Below are positions 1 to 12,131 of a DNA stretch of 64,000 nt, in pieces. The stretch comes from Rhizophagus irregularis. Its lineage: Eukaryota > Glomeromycota > Glomeromycetes > Glomerales > Glomeraceae. The stretch is taken from positions 3,100,001 through 3,164,000 of the forward strand of contig NC_089455.1 of the NCBI RefSeq assembly GCF_026210795.1, given 5' to 3'. Under the pieces are notes generated by a model, which ran no database searches, was not told the DNA's origin, and saw only the letters and a list, made by a program, of their open reading frames with translations. A program made the translations under genes and the position numbers. Each line of letters begins with the position of its first letter. Within the stretch, counting starts at the first letter, position 1.

Positions 1-1133
1 CTATATGAAGTGTATTATGTGTAAAAATAAAGGTTTTAATGGCAAATCAAATATACATATTCCTATCGGAGTTACCTTGCTCATTACTAGCAGAATAGAA
101 TGGCAAAAGCTTTAAAACTTGCCAAGCAGAAACTTCTGTCTGTCTAAAGTCATCATCAACCCGATTTATTCCAGAAACTACACTGTCATGAAAATAATTT
201 ACTAATGCCTCTTCCAAAGAAACGGGTGTTTCATCCATCGGATCACCAGGTATAGAAACTTGGATCAATCGTTCAGTAATAACACGCTCGTCATTTGCAT
301 CTGCGCTAGCACCGTGAAATAAATGCATCCCAAGAGGTAGATAGGGAAGTTCATAAAGACAAGATAAAAACAAAAAGAATTCGCTGGCATCCTCTTGTGT
401 TGGATTTCCATAATTGTCTTCACCAATCCACCCGCAGGATATTAAACATTCACGCAATTGCTATTAATGTCAGCAAATCAATTGTGAAAATAATAATTAC
501 CGAAACAATAAGAGATAATAATCTCAACATGTTGGCTAACCTTAATCATATAAGAATTTATAAATTTGCCTGATCGAAGCCTATTTACAAATAATCTTAA
601 ATGTGTTTGTAAAACTCGTGCATTCACTCCTTCCGCCTGTACAAAAAGAAGACCATCGAAAGATTGAGTTCGTGCAAACATTGTAAATAAAACACTATCT
701 ACAATATAAAAATATTACATTTAAATTTTTTCTCAATTCGATACGTAAATAATTTATTAATATTCTTCTGAGTATTACCTATATAGCAACTAGTCATGCG
801 GTCGTTTTCGCAACCCAGCATTACTATGTCCTTTTGTATATCTACTATTATCCCTTCTTCAGCTTCCCCCAGATCACTAAAATGTTCTGCCACTTCTCTT
901 ACATTCCATGCGTTTAGTTCTAAAAGTTTTTCTATTTGAGAAGTATCCAAAGGATGACCCAGCTCCTCTAGATACGTACTTAACTGGTCTATTTTACTTT
1001 CTTGTTCAATGTCATTAGTGGGTAAAGGCGAACTTCTACGTGAGGTAGGAAATAAAAAATTTATACTATCTTTTATTCTATGAACAGGAGAACGTGAAAC
1101 CTTTATAGACGATTTACTCGTGCCAGAATCCAT
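1..1133 (-). CDS. Ubiquitin-specific protease (USP family), 5' part of gene only
   Basis: Deubiquitinase of the C19 peptidase (USP) type, inferred from the family pattern. The gene reads leftward and runs off the window, so the C-terminal part with the catalytic His box is missing. Exons read as 1133-779, 698-541 and 460-76, with donors GTAATA, GTTAGC and GTAACT and phases that join cleanly. The N-terminal ~120 residues are Ser-rich, with a short helical stretch (QIEKLLELNAWNVREVAEHF) resembling a UBA-like motif. The second exon has the hydrophobic USP start region (DGLLFVQAEGVNARVLQTHL). The third has TQEDASEFFLFL, equivalent to the QQDAxEF box of USP domains. The ATG at 1133 is chosen because the upstream in-frame TTG at 1157 is not a normal eukaryotic start. 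The gene is divergent from the RPD3 gene. Family is fairly sure; the subfamily is not assigned. Confidence 0.72.
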
Positions 1134-1477
1134 ATTACAGCTGATTGCTGAATACAAATTCTAATTTTCCAAAATAACTTTATAGTCAACGTTCTCATCA
1201 AAAACGGTAAAAAATAATAAATCATTTTACAATAAAATTGTTAATTGTGTAACCCGCTCAAACATACTAACTTAATATGTTGTAACTTTAACATCCCGTG
1301 ATTGCGCGGTTGCGCCTACTGCGCCTATCGGACTAGTTCAAAAAAATTCCGCACGTTAAATTCTGCGCCACAAGATGAAAGATTTTCATTGTCCGACACT
1401 GTCCGTTTACGCAGATATTATTTTCCAACTTTTCACCTTTCTCAAAGAAACAACCGCAGATCATATTTTGATAAACG
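1134..1477. promoter_or_regulatory. Divergent intergenic region between USP and RPD3 genes
   Basis: These 344 bases separate two divergently transcribed genes, so both promoters and 5' UTRs should lie here. The stretch 1300-1450 is richer in CG dinucleotides than its surroundings. I see no convincing TATA box or named binding site. Confidence 0.35.
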
Positions 1478-4369
1478 ATGGCAACACTCGCCGGTCACTC
1501 GAAATCTAAAAAACGCGTTTCCTACTTTTATGATGGTAAAGCACAGCTCGCGATTTTAATCAAAGGATTCTTTTAAAACTTATTAAAAATTTTGTATGCT
1601 TTTTTTTTTCTTTAGAGGACGTTGGAAACTTTACGTATGGTCAAGGTACAAATACAATATTTTCTTTAACATTATGCATTCGCGTGTTTACACGTTCATT
1701 TAAATACCAATAAAGGGAACTCTTCCGTTTTAATAGGTCATCCGATGAAACCACACCGAATGCGGATGGTTCATGATTTAGTTGTGAACTATAACTTATT
1801 TAAAAAAATGGAAGTTCTGGTATCCTTTTATGCTTTTTCATTACGAATTAAATTACGAAGTATTGAATTCAGAGACTCAACACAATTTAAAACGATATAT
1901 TTGTCTTTAATTCACATACACGGATGCAAATTTATTTTGTTTGTAGAGTCCGAAACGCGCTACCCCGAGACAAATGACGCGATTTCATACTGATGAATAC
2001 ATTGATTTTTTGTGTAGAGTCACACCTCAAAACGTCGAAGAATTATCTATGCAACAAACTAGATGTATACTATTTTCAAAAAACAATTGTAATCTTAGTT
2101 TTCTTTGAATATATTCTAATTTATTTCTGAACTAATTCAGTCAACGTTGGTGAAGATTGTCCAATTTTTGAAGGGCTTTTCGAGTTTTGCACAATTTCAG
2201 CTGGTGGTTCAATTGGTAAATAGTAAAACATAGACAACTTGAAGAAAGTAAAAATTTATTTATATTAATTATTTTTGTATAGATGCCGCTAATAAATTAA
2301 CCGGCGGAGAATCGGATATCGCGATTAATTGGTCCGGAGGTCTTCATCATGCAAAGAGGTTCGAAGCATCCGGTTTTTGTTACGTTAATGACATTGTGTT
2401 AGCCATTTTAGAGCTATTGAGGCAAGTGATTATTAGATCAGTCATAAAACTTTATAGTGACTAGATGTAAGCTAAACACGCGTTTTACTTTTCTATATAC
2501 ACTAGATATCATCAACGCGTTCTTTATATTGATATTGATATACATCATGGAGACGGTGTAGAAGAAGCATTCTATACAACAGACCGTGTATTAACTTGTT
2601 CATTTCATAAATTTGGGCAATTTTTTCCGGGAACTGGGGATGTATCGGTAAGTTGGTTTATTAATACGTTTATCTTTAAAAATCATCTAAAAATACAACA
2701 ATTTTTGCACTTTAGGATGTTGGTATTGGCACTGGAAAACATTATGCAGTTAATTTCCCACTGAAGGATGGTATGGACGATTGGAATTATCAGAATGTTT
2801 TTCGACCGGTATGTAATATTTGATGTATTCATTTCTTCCTTTTTGAGTTTTATTTGTTTATTGTGCATTTTTAAAATAAGTTAGGTCGTAGAACATATTA
2901 TGGGGTGGTACCGTCCAGGAGCTGTAGTTTTGCAATGTGGTGCAGATTCACTTGCGGGTGATCGATTGGGCTGCTTTAATTTGTCGATGAAGGGACACGC
3001 TGCATGTGTTGAATTTGTCAAAGGTTTTAATCTCCCAATGTTAGTTGTAGGTGGAGGTGGATATACTATACGCAATGTGGCTCGTGCATGGACATATGAG
3101 ACTGGTCTTCTATTAGGAGAACATTTAAGTGAAGGTGACTAATTTAATTCAAAATCAATAACATAATTTATTATATTTTAATTTACGTTGAAAATATACA
3201 CATATACTATATTTTTATTCTTATTGTTATTTATTTTATTTTATTATTTTTTTTTTGAAGATCTTCCTTATAACAATTTTCTGGAGTATTATGGACCTGA
3301 ATATAAATTGGATGTTCCAGCTAACAATATGGAAAATATGAATACACCAGCGTATTTAGCTGATATGAAGTGAGTTATATTCAATTATTATTATTTTACG
3401 AAATTATGTATGTAATAATTAATATTCGATTGTTATAAATATTTAGGGCAAAGGTATTTGAAAACTTAAGGAACATTCCCTTTGCACCAAGTGTTCAAAT
3501 GCAACGTAAGTATTCAAAAATTATCTAATGAAAAAAAATCAATTAATATATTTACTATAAATTCAATCAGAGGTTCCTTATGATTATGAATCAGAAGAGG
3601 AAGAAGATAACGAAAATCCGGATATAAGAATGTCACGTTAGTTACAACTTCATAATTTCGTTTATGTGTATGTATAAATAATTGTTGATGTTTCATATCT
3701 TCAAACTATTGTGATTTAGAACGACAACGTAATACACTCGTTGTACCAGAAAATGAACTTTCAGATTCCGAAGATGAAGGAAATAGACGGAATGAAAGGA
3801 ACTATAATAGTAACGGAAGAGAATCTTCATCGCGTAAATCGCGTGCTAGTCATAAAAATTCATCGAATGAACATGAAGGACGTAGTACATCATCTCGCAC
3901 GCATAAATCAAGTAGCGGAGTTCGAGAAAAAGATGGACGTAAAATGTTAAAAACACGTTTGATCGACGATGTATTGAATACTTCGATTAGGAGAACTAGT
4001 CCTTCAGTAGATCGTCCTTCAATAATGGTTACATCATCTCCAAGTACTAATACAAGCACATCTAAACATACTATTCCTTCGGGACCTGAAGTGGCAACAA
4101 AACAAGAACCTGAAATACTAGATTCAACCGTTTCTTTAACTCAACCTCAAGTCGAAGATACAACAAAAACGAACGACAACACCAATAATGTTGATAATAA
4201 TGAAAACGATGATGATGAAAATAATAATAACGATATTAAAGACAATAAAGAAGAGATTAAAGACGAAAATAACGACAAGAGTAACGAACCAGTTGCAATG
4301 GAAATAGATACTAATGAATCACTTCCGGAAATTAAGCGAGAACCTGAAGATGTTGTAATGCAGCAGTAA
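1478..4369 (+). CDS. RPD3: Class I histone deacetylase, RPD3/HDAC1 type
   Basis: Zn-dependent lysine deacetylase that, in the family, is the catalytic subunit of Rpd3/Sin3-type corepressor complexes in the nucleus. Thirteen exons join in frame to 623 aa: 1478-1535, 1616-1645, 1737-1819, 1947-2064, 2141-2215, 2283-2421, 2506-2647, 2716-2808, 2885-3134, 3261-3369, 3447-3505, 3571-3636, 3720-4369. Visible motifs in order: [25 protein letters not shown] (paired catalytic His), [19 protein letters not shown] (metal ligands Asp and His), [17 protein letters not shown] (second Asp ligand), [12 protein letters not shown] (active-site Tyr). The match is closer to Rpd3 than to Hos2, for example [10 protein letters not shown] and [16 protein letters not shown]. 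The last ~215 residues are a Ser/Arg-rich then Asp/Glu/Asn-rich tail, longer than in typical fungal Rpd3. The intron after exon 6 appears to use a GC donor (GCAAGT). The start is supported by a short basic leader running into RVSYFYDEDVGNF. Confidence 0.95.
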
Positions 4370-4585
4370 TTATTAAAAAAGAAATCGAATTTTAAGTGTT
4401 TTCCGTATTATTTATATCTCCTCGTCAATTATCATTTCACTACACTAACATATTTATACTGATTGAGTATATATGGCATTTATTTTTAAATAATTACATA
4501 CGCATTGTTCGCGAGCCACTTAAGTGGCGCGTAGACTTGTATTAAAAGTTTGTTTATACACTGCTACTAGCATAATTTAACACAC

Positions 4586-5950
4586 CTATTGACCTCTTTT
4601 AGCAATAGCCTATAAAAAAAATTATTATTGTTAGTTGATAATTTGTAAAAGTATATTTGTTAGAAAAAAAAATCATTTTTGCTCCTTACCTTTCTTACAT
4701 TAACTATATCACCTTTCTTACCAACAACTTTTTTCAATATATTTAAATTTAATTCTTTTTCCTTCTTAACATCTCCAATACTTGGTTCAAACTTCAAAAA
4801 AATCGCAGAAATAAATAAATGAAATAATAAAAATTAAAATAAAGTTATTATTATTAAATCATTAGAATTTCATACCTTTCTTTTTACACCTTTCAATTTT
4901 AATTCTCCTTTCAAAGTCTTATCAAACTTTCCGATACTAGCAGTAGCTGATTTAGATATGGCAATTTGACGCTGCAATTCACCTTTCCGTAATGATCGGG
5001 CATCTGCACCCTTTGTTTGATTTAATGCAGCTTCAGACTCTTCAATATTCCTTCTATGACGTGCTTCATTCTTTGCAATACGTTCTTTTTTAGCCTCACG
5101 TCTTTTACTAAACTGATCTTCAAATGGATCTGCAAAATAAAAAAAATATAATGAATAAAATCTATTGATATAAAAAAAAAAGTTGATAAAAAAAAATTAC
5201 CATCATTTTGTGGAACGGGAATCAACCAATCGTTTGCACCGTCACCATTAGTGCCTTTGTAACCCCATCGGGGAACCCATTCACCAGTAGCTTCATCATA
5301 TATCATTTTATTCTTATTACGGTGTTGTATGCCCTTAGCCTTTGCAAATTTCTCCCATCTTGTTGGGGGTTTAAGTTTTGGTAACTTTTTTATTAAAAAA
5401 AGAAAAAGTATAAAGTTGCGAGAGACTAAAATGTGGGATAGATTTAAAAGAAATAAATTTTCTGGAAAGTAAAGCACAAAATAAAAACTTACGGGTTTTT
5501 CTCGTGGAATAACAGTGATCTGTTCAGGTAATTCTGCTAGTTTACCCAAATCTGAAGTTGTAATTGGTAATTTAAATATTTGATTAATTAAGAGTTGAGT
5601 GCCATCTCTTGTATATTCTTTGAGATAGTTATCTGTGTCATTTCTTTATAAGAATTTAAATAAAGTAAGAGTTACTTTAGAGATATTTTAATTGAATCGA
5701 CTTAATTAGAGCATTGTATTACTATTATTACTTTAAACGTGATTCATCTAATGCATTAGTATCAAAGGCGGCTAATAATGCGAGATCATATTGTAAAGGA
5801 ATTGGTCTTTCTACCGTTATTGATTTACTTTATAAAAGAAGAAAAGGCTTTAATTTTTTTAATTATTTCTTATTTAAAAGAGTATATTATATTTAATAAT
5901 AAAACATACTATTTCGATTTTTGTGTTTCGAGCTGGTCTGAAAAATCCAT
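4586..5950 (-). CDS. RRS1: Ribosome biogenesis regulatory protein RRS1
   Basis: Nucleolar assembly factor for the large ribosomal subunit; in yeast Rrs1 acts with Rpf2 to bring 5S RNP into pre-60S particles. Exons read leftward. Exon 1 is 5950-5910 (MDFSDQLETQKSK), exon 2 is 5827-5732, exon 3 is 5643-5493, and exon 4 begins just after an AG near 5385. Later exons cover ~5130-4877 and ~4795-4691, and a last short exon ends at 4586 (AIAKRGQ, stop). Hallmarks are VERPIPLQYDLALLAAFD near the N-terminus, GTQLLINQIFKLP, PPTRWEKFAKAKGI and YDEATGEWVPRWGYKG in the middle, and a basic C-terminus containing RREAKKERIAKNEARHRRN. The 3' end converges on RPD3; the 5' end is divergent from the SLX4-like gene. 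Identity is clear; boundaries of exons 5 and 6 are approximate. Confidence 0.92.
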
Positions 5951-6546
5951 GATTTTAGATTATTAATATTTAGAGATGAAAATTTTTCTTTTTAAAAAAA
6001 ATCATTTCCACGTGACTAGGTTTTTTTGATATGCATACACGTGAATCTGTAGTTCTGTACAACATGTACAACAGCAGAACTATTAGTCAATGTTTTTAGT
6101 TTTGATCAACCTTAAGAACTCCTCAAACTAGCACAACAACGAGCAAACTAAGTAAAAGAACATAACGTAACGTATAAACATAAATTTTTTGATTTTTTTT
6201 ATCAATTATAAGTGAAATTTTATTTTTTATTTTGTGAACACAGAAACTAGTTTAAGGTTGACGGAAACTTTTGTATCCCAAGAATTATTTATAGTTAAGA
6301 AGTGTTCTTTGTTCAACAAGAGCACTATAAACTTTTTATTTATTTTAAAGCTAGTTAATAAAATAAATTGGGAAAAAAAAAATTATTTATTATTATGTTA
6401 CGCGTCAAATAATTGAGAAACGAAAATTAACCTAAAAAAAGAATATAGTCATTAAACTCTTTTTTCTTTAATAAAGGAAATAATGAAAGAAAAAAAACGC
6501 GAAAGATACCAACTACAACTCTAATAATAGTACGAAACAATCTACA
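5951..6546. promoter_or_regulatory. Divergent intergenic region between RRS1 and SLX4-like genes
   Basis: About 600 bases between two divergent start codons. The part next to RRS1 holds two CACGTG-related stretches (near 6009 and 6039) and a run of A/T homopolymers. In-frame extension of the SLX4-like gene upstream of 6547 meets a TGA near 6484. A 5' non-coding exon cannot be excluded. Confidence 0.3.
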
Positions 6547-7393
6547 ATGGAAATTTATAAATTAACAGCTACGCATAATGTTTTTAATAATAATTCTGGT
6601 CATAATATACAAATAAAGGAAGACTTTATGAAACGACAAGTTATTAATTCTTCGCCTAAAAAAATGCCAGATTATCAAAAGATGTCAGTTTACGAATTGA
6701 AGGTGAAGTTTTGATTTTTTTTTTTAAAAAAAATAAAGTAAAATAAATTAATTTTAATATTTATTTTTAGATTGCAGTGGCTAAATATGGAATTAAACCC
6801 TTAAGCAAAGCTGCTATGGTTCATCAATTAGTTGTTATTTGGAATTATCTACATCAGAATAATTACTTTGAAGATGAATCGTCATTAGAAAATGAATCAG
6901 AGAATGTTGTAAGAGATACTGAAAATAAAAATATTTTATCGACTAATTCTAAAGCTTCATCAGATAATATTGATCATGTTAAAGAACCTTCAGGATTATC
7001 AGATAATATTAAACGAAAAATCAAGGATCATATAATATCAAAATATTATGAAAAAATCATAAGATATGAGGTAAACGATTTAATATTAGATTTTCTTATT
7101 TCAATAATGATTATTAAAAATAACTTTTGATTATTAATAGCAATTGGAATTTGATGACATATATAAGGAAATTGTTGATCTAGGAATTCTTTGCACTGAA
7201 AAGCAATTACAATATTACTTGGACTTACTTGTAAATATATATATTTATATAAATTATATAAAATTATATATATGTGTATTATTATGGTTTAAAATTAATA
7301 GGAAATTAATTGATTTTATAGAATATACAAAATAAGTCACTGAAAAGAACTGATGAATGGAAAAAAGATCATAAGAAGTATCGTAAGACATGA
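6547..7393 (+). CDS. SLX4: Short SLX4-like structure-specific endonuclease subunit
   Basis: Slx4 is the scaffold partner of the Slx1 GIY-YIG nuclease, which cuts branched DNA during repair. Four exons join in frame to 205 aa: 6547-6702, 6771-7070, 7141-7230, 7322-7393. The conserved C-terminal Slx1-binding region is visible. Its SAP-like start is MSVYELKIAVAKYGIKPLSK followed by AMVHQLVVIWNYLH. After an Asn/Ser/Asp-rich spacer comes IKRKIKDHIISKYYEKIIRYE, then LEFDDIYKEIVDLGI and a short basic end. The protein is far shorter than yeast (748 aa) or fission yeast (419 aa) Slx4. It is essentially the Slx1-binding module alone, with no visible zinc finger or BTB domain. Either the fungus uses a minimal Slx4 or upstream exons were missed. 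The family call rests on the CCD pattern. Confidence 0.75.
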
Positions 7394-7692
7394 TACCCTA
7401 ATGACATAAACCTTATGTAAAAATCTTGGAGTATAATTAGATAATCATTTTAAAAAAAGCATTATTAATAAAACATACTTGATTTAAAAAAGAAAATGGA
7501 CAATATATATATATGTATATAACCGTTTTTATGTAATAAAAAACTTTTTTAAGGGTTAATGTTTTCTTGAGGAGAAAGAAATACAAAGGGGTATTCAAAT
7601 ATGCAAGAATGGTTATACAAGATGTAAATAAAAGATGTCAATCATTATGTACTCCTTAAAATTATTCTCCGAAAATTTTCATATATAGTTAT

Positions 7693-9020
7693 TCATAAGA
7701 CTATTCTATTCTTTTCTTTAGATAACTCTATTTTATTATTAAATACTTCAATTAAATCGAAGATTTCATCATTATCCTCTTCATCAAAATATCCAAGGTT
7801 TTGTAATCGATACAAAGATTCATGATTACTCTCTAATATAGACAAAATGTAAAAAGGATAAGAATTAGATCAGTAACAAGATTCAATGAATAAAATTACT
7901 ATGTAAGATTACCAAGTGTATCTTGTGGTATTAATCCAGTTTCAAGTAATGTATTAATCAGGGTTATTATTGCTATAAATAACTTTCTAACGATTTAATA
8001 TAATAATAAATTATTAGTTAAGAAATCTTAAAATAAAACATCCTTTAAGGAAAAATTTCTATAAATACAAACCTATCAATATCTTTAATTGTATTAATCC
8101 TTTCACAAATACTATTAAAAGATTCAACTATATTCAACGTCATTAATTCAAAATAATTTTCGGGTATTCCAATACAAGGTAATAATTTCAATATTTCTAA
8201 ACTAATAAAAAATAAATCATCATTTAATGTATTTTTTAAAAAATAATTAAATCTAGGTATTAAATTATTATTAAATAAAAATTCTGATAAAATTAACTCT
8301 TGTTCAGAACTATAATGTGGTAAATTTTTTAATATATTTCCGATAAATCTTGTAAATTTCAACGATAAATATATATCAAGAAAAAAAAAATTTTTTAAAA
8401 TGTTTATAAATTAATTTAAAATGAGGATCATAAAATTTAAAGAAAACTTTCTTACTTTGAAGCTTCAAATAATACTCGAACATCATCATTATTTTCATCT
8501 TTAAGAATGATTTTGATGACATTAAGCAAATCTTTGTCGCTAAATAAAATCATTGCTTTATCAGGGAAACAAGCTAAATTAGCTAATACACCCAGTGACA
8601 ATTCTTGGGTTCTTTCACGCGACGTCAAGGTGATTATCTTTGCATTAATGAGATTTCACAAAGGTTTTAATATAACGTTTATCATTAAAATAAAAAAAAT
8701 AAAAAAAATAAAAAGAAGTATTTTTTCACCTTTAACATTATACGATGAATTTGACATTCGTTCATAAATATATTTGCATATTCTTCTAAACCAGTTAAGT
8801 CCCATATAACACATAAGGTTTTTTCAACAGGTGTATCTTCAAGATACTTATCATTATCGATATCATTATCGTTATCATCATCTTCTTCATTAATTATCGC
8901 TTCATTTTCGTTTATTGCATCAATTCTATTTTCATTTATTGCTGTAAGAATATTTAATATTATTCCAGCTACAGAATAAACCTTTGGCTTTTCATCGTTA
9001 TCTTCAATTTTCGAAGACAT
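7693..9020 (-). CDS. SAAL1-family armadillo-like protein
   Basis: Homologue of animal SAAL1 (serum amyloid A-like 1), an armadillo-like helical protein with no known enzymatic activity. Five exons read leftward and join in frame to 320 aa: 9020-8730, 8637-8456, 8348-8073, 7986-7913, 7832-7693. The match to human SAAL1 is recognisable in three blocks: VYSVAGIILNIL near the N-terminus, EKTLCVIWDLTGLEEYANIF around residue 70, and RERTQELSLGVLANLACF around residue 103. DIDRKLF across the third intron matches the VVDKLF region. An acidic Asn/Asp/Glu spacer lies at residues ~45-65. The first ATG is used, with a stop-rich region upstream. The 3' end converges on the SLX4-like gene, with ~300 bp of AT-rich DNA between. 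Confidence 0.78.
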
Positions 9021-9894
9021 GGGAAAACGATTTAGCTAATTTTGTTGCTAATTGGTTTAAATTAGAGATTTACATCGTATGACTATATGAATGAGTTATT
9101 AACCTAATTTTGCAATCAGGTTTTCATGGTTTTGGTAAGTATTATAGCACAATTCCAGAAATCTGGTATAATCAACTTTTTGCACCAGTAAAGAAAGGAA
9201 ATTTACGTTTTATGCAGGTTCATCTTATAAATAAAACAATATATCTGCCAATATGGAGAAATTACCCCTTAAAAACACGTCACTGTCGTCACGTCCAAAT
9301 ATATATTTTTATTTAGAAGAATTCAATTAATTACTTATTTGTTATTAGCCTCCAGTTCGAAACTGGTTGTCTAATTTTTCTTTACTCTTTAGCGTGACTT
9401 CTTTTTACCCCCCTTAAAAAAAAAAAAAAATATTTTTTCCGATAGAGATTCTTATATAATAATTAATTTTTTTTAAAAAAAAGTGAGTAAGAATATTTAG
9501 ACAATTCTTAGACAAAATTTTTTTCGTGAATAAAATAAGAAATCAAAAAAAAATATAAATATCATGTATTTTCTATTTAACTTATAATACCATATTTTTA
9601 ATTTGTTTTGGTATATTTCATTTATTTTATTTTATTTCATTTTATTTTTTGATGCTTCTTGGGCTGTTTTTGCCTTTTACGAATATATTACCTCTCTAAT
9701 TTGGGAAGAAATAATATATTAACACAACACTCAAAGCACGGTTGTTTATTTAGTTTCATGTTCTAATACTCTTATTTAATATTTCCCACGTGTATAAATA
9801 TACTATTTTTGGATATTTATTGATATTTATTGCACTTATATTCTGAACTTTTCAAACCTGTATCTTTTTTTTTTTTTTGCGAAAAAAAGTAATA
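9021..9894. promoter_or_regulatory. Divergent intergenic region between SAAL1-like and SPG1 genes
   Basis: About 870 bases of AT-rich DNA with long homopolymers (9419-9480, 9870-9890). A 68-codon open frame at 9110-9316 reads through GFHGFGKYYSTIPEIWYNQL but matches no family I recognise, so I do not call a gene. Promoters of both flanking genes must lie here. Confidence 0.3.
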
Positions 9895-10880
9895 ATGTCG
9901 TCGAGTAGTGAAAGTGGTGGCGAAACAGTTAAAAGAAATAAGTACTAAAAATATTTCTATTTTCCTTCTCATTTTTTTCCTGACGTAAGTGAAAATTTAA
10001 CTTATTTTAATTTTTATCTCCTAGTGTTGTCATTAAAGTTGGCATGGTAGGCGATTCGCAAATTGGTAAAACAAGCTTAATGGTCAAATATGTAGAAGGT
10101 TCATTTGATGAAGACTACATTCAAACATTAGGTAATTATAAAATTCTCAAAAAGAAAATTGGTGTATTATGATTTATATTTATTTATTCTTTCGTTATAT
10201 TTGTTTTTCAGGTGTTAATTTTATGGAAAAAACTATTTCTATAAGAAACACGGAAATAACTTTCAGTATATGGGATCTTGGCGGTATGTCTTTCACTTAT
10301 ATATATTAAATATACGTGAGAAATCAATCGTGGGATTGTGATTCTTTTTCTTTATACACGAAAAATTTATTTATTTATTTATTTATTTATTAATTTTTAA
10401 TAGGTCAGCGAGAATTTGTAAACATGTTGCCTTTAGTATGCAATGATGCTGTCGCTATTCTTTTTATGTTTGATTTATCGCGGAAATCCACTCTAAACAG
10501 TATTAAAGAATGGTACCGACAAGCGAGAGGTTTTAATAAAGTATGATTTCCCCCTTTTTTATTATAAGAAAAATTCTTTGAAAAAATTTGTTAATTTATA
10601 AAACGTTATGTAGACCGCGATCCCATTTTTAATTGGAACAAAATATGATCAATTTGCAAATTTTCCAAAGGAAGAACAAGAAGAAATTACAAAACAAGCA
10701 CGTCGATTTTCTCGTGCAATGAAGGCTCCATTGATTTATTGCTCTACTTCACATTCAATTAATGTACAAAAAATTTTTAAGATTGTCCTTTCTAAAGCAT
10801 TCGATCTTAAATGTACTATTCCAGAAATTAAAGAAGTTGGTGCTCCTATATTAGAATATGCTAGTCATAGTACTCCTTGA
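9895..10880 (+). CDS. spg1: Septum-promoting Ras-like GTPase Spg1/Tem1
   Basis: Small GTPase at the head of the septation initiation (SIN) / mitotic exit network, acting at the spindle pole body. Five exons join in frame to 209 aa: 9895-9941, 10025-10131, 10212-10283, 10404-10540, 10614-10880. G boxes are visible: P-loop GDSQIGKTS (~residue 25), switch II WDLGGQREF, NKxD equivalent GTKYDQF, and the CSTS box. The long blocks [20 protein letters not shown] and [20 protein letters not shown] are near-identical to fission yeast Spg1, which separates it from Rab or Ras proteins. The Ser/Glu-rich first 16 residues form a short N-terminal extension. There is no C-terminal CAAX cysteine, as expected for this family. 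Confidence 0.96.
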
Positions 10881-11573
10881 AATGAAATATTGAAGAGCAC
10901 GTTAATAATATATTTTATTAATATTATATTATATAGCCTCTATTATTATTATAATTTGATGTTGATGAATCAAGTATATTACAAATTACATATTACAAAA
11001 AAAATTATTTTTTATAAAAAAAAAAATCATATAATCATATAATCATATAATCATGTTGAATAATGTAATTATAACTTTATAATGTTTCTTTTTTTGTTCT
11101 TTTATCAATCAATGGGACTTTATTTGGACATTTTTAGGTTGATATGTATTATTAGTGTAATTATATATATTGGATTAGAATTTTTACCCCCAAAATTTTT
11201 TTTCTTTGTAATTAAAGGTTTTTTTTTTCTTTCAGTGAAGATATTTACGTCAAAATTATTATTGTATTTAAGGGAGTAATTAAGGGGAAATTTATTATTA
11301 GTTCATCCTATCCTTTGTCAAAAAAAAATAAAGTATTACAGTATATTTAGTATATTTTAACTAATTAATATGAGTTACATACACCGGATGTAAATCTGGT
11401 CAAGATTAAAAATTTTTCCATAAAATTAATCCGATCGATTTTCCACACGTTTCAAATTAGAATGACTTTATCAAACGTAAGCTTTTTGATACAACAAAAA
11501 GTTGAGACTAAATCATATGAAGCTCATTAAACCAGATAAACAGTATAACCCATTATAGTAAAATGGATGTTGA
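10881..11573. other. Intergenic region between convergent genes
   Basis: AT-rich 3' flanks of SPG1 and the bL28m gene, about 690 bases. It includes a short ATCATATA-type direct repeat at about 11026-11053. I see no gene. Confidence 0.4.
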
Positions 11574-12131
11574 TTATTGCTCTACTTGGCTCACATCTAT
11601 CTCTCTTTCACCCCCATTCATCGTAACACCAGGTTTAGCTAATCGTTCTCTATCAAGATCAGCTAATTTACTTTTAATTTTATATTTTAAATCATACATT
11701 TTTTTACCTAATTCATTGTCTTTCATGGACATAATATATCTATCCAATCCACCTTTCCGATCGATATATTTAAGAGCTGCAGGTGTACTTTTAATCGTTA
11801 TTCGCTCGTTTAACGCTTCAGAATATAATTTAACTTTTTGTACATTTGGTTTCCATGTTCTTCTTGACTTATTACCAAATTCACTTATTTTATTACCAAA
11901 TTGTATATGTTTGCCTCCATATAAACCTTTTAATGCTTGTTTATATGTCGCCTGGGTATTCCAAGGTACGGTTTCTTTCACTTTCTCGGTTTTTAGTTTC
12001 GGTGGTGAAGGAAGGGTTAGTTTGGGCTCTTTAATGGGGTAAAAGTACTTTGCTCGAGTACCACCTAATAAACCTCTTCTTAAATGTTGTGTTAACTGTT
12101 TTTTTGCGAAAAGACAAAGTGTTGAATGCAT
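11574..12131 (-). CDS. MRPL24: Mitochondrial large-subunit ribosomal protein bL28m
   Basis: Component of the mitochondrial 54S ribosomal subunit, fungal homologue of bacterial L28. A single 185-codon exon. The N-terminal ~30 residues are basic and lack acids (MHSTLCLFAKKQLTQHLRRG), as expected of a mitochondrial presequence. The L28 core is visible: ALKGLYGGKHIQFGNKISEF, then SRRTWKPNVQ, and a C-terminal half with LNERITIKSTPAALKYIDRK followed by GGLDRYI, the fungal extension pattern. The ATG at 12131 is the only one giving both presequence and core. It is transcribed towards SPG1. Confidence 0.9.
   Translation of the reverse strand: MHSTLCLFAKKQLTQHLRRGLLGGTRAKYFYPIKEPKLTLPSPPKLKTEKVKETVPWNTQATYKQALKGLYGGKHIQFGNKISEFGNKSRRTWKPNVQKVKLYSEALNERITIKSTPAALKYIDRKGGLDRYIMSMKDNELGKKMYDLKYKIKSKLADLDRERLAKPGVTMNGGEREIDVSQVEQ

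Noticed and set aside
1302-1559. 85-codon open frame upstream of RPD3
   Set aside because: It overlaps RPD3 exon 1 in another frame and has no recognisable pattern; exon 1 of RPD3 explains the region.
9110-9316. 68-codon open frame between SAAL1-like and SPG1 genes
   Set aside because: No family recognised, no clear splice context; length is within chance for this region.
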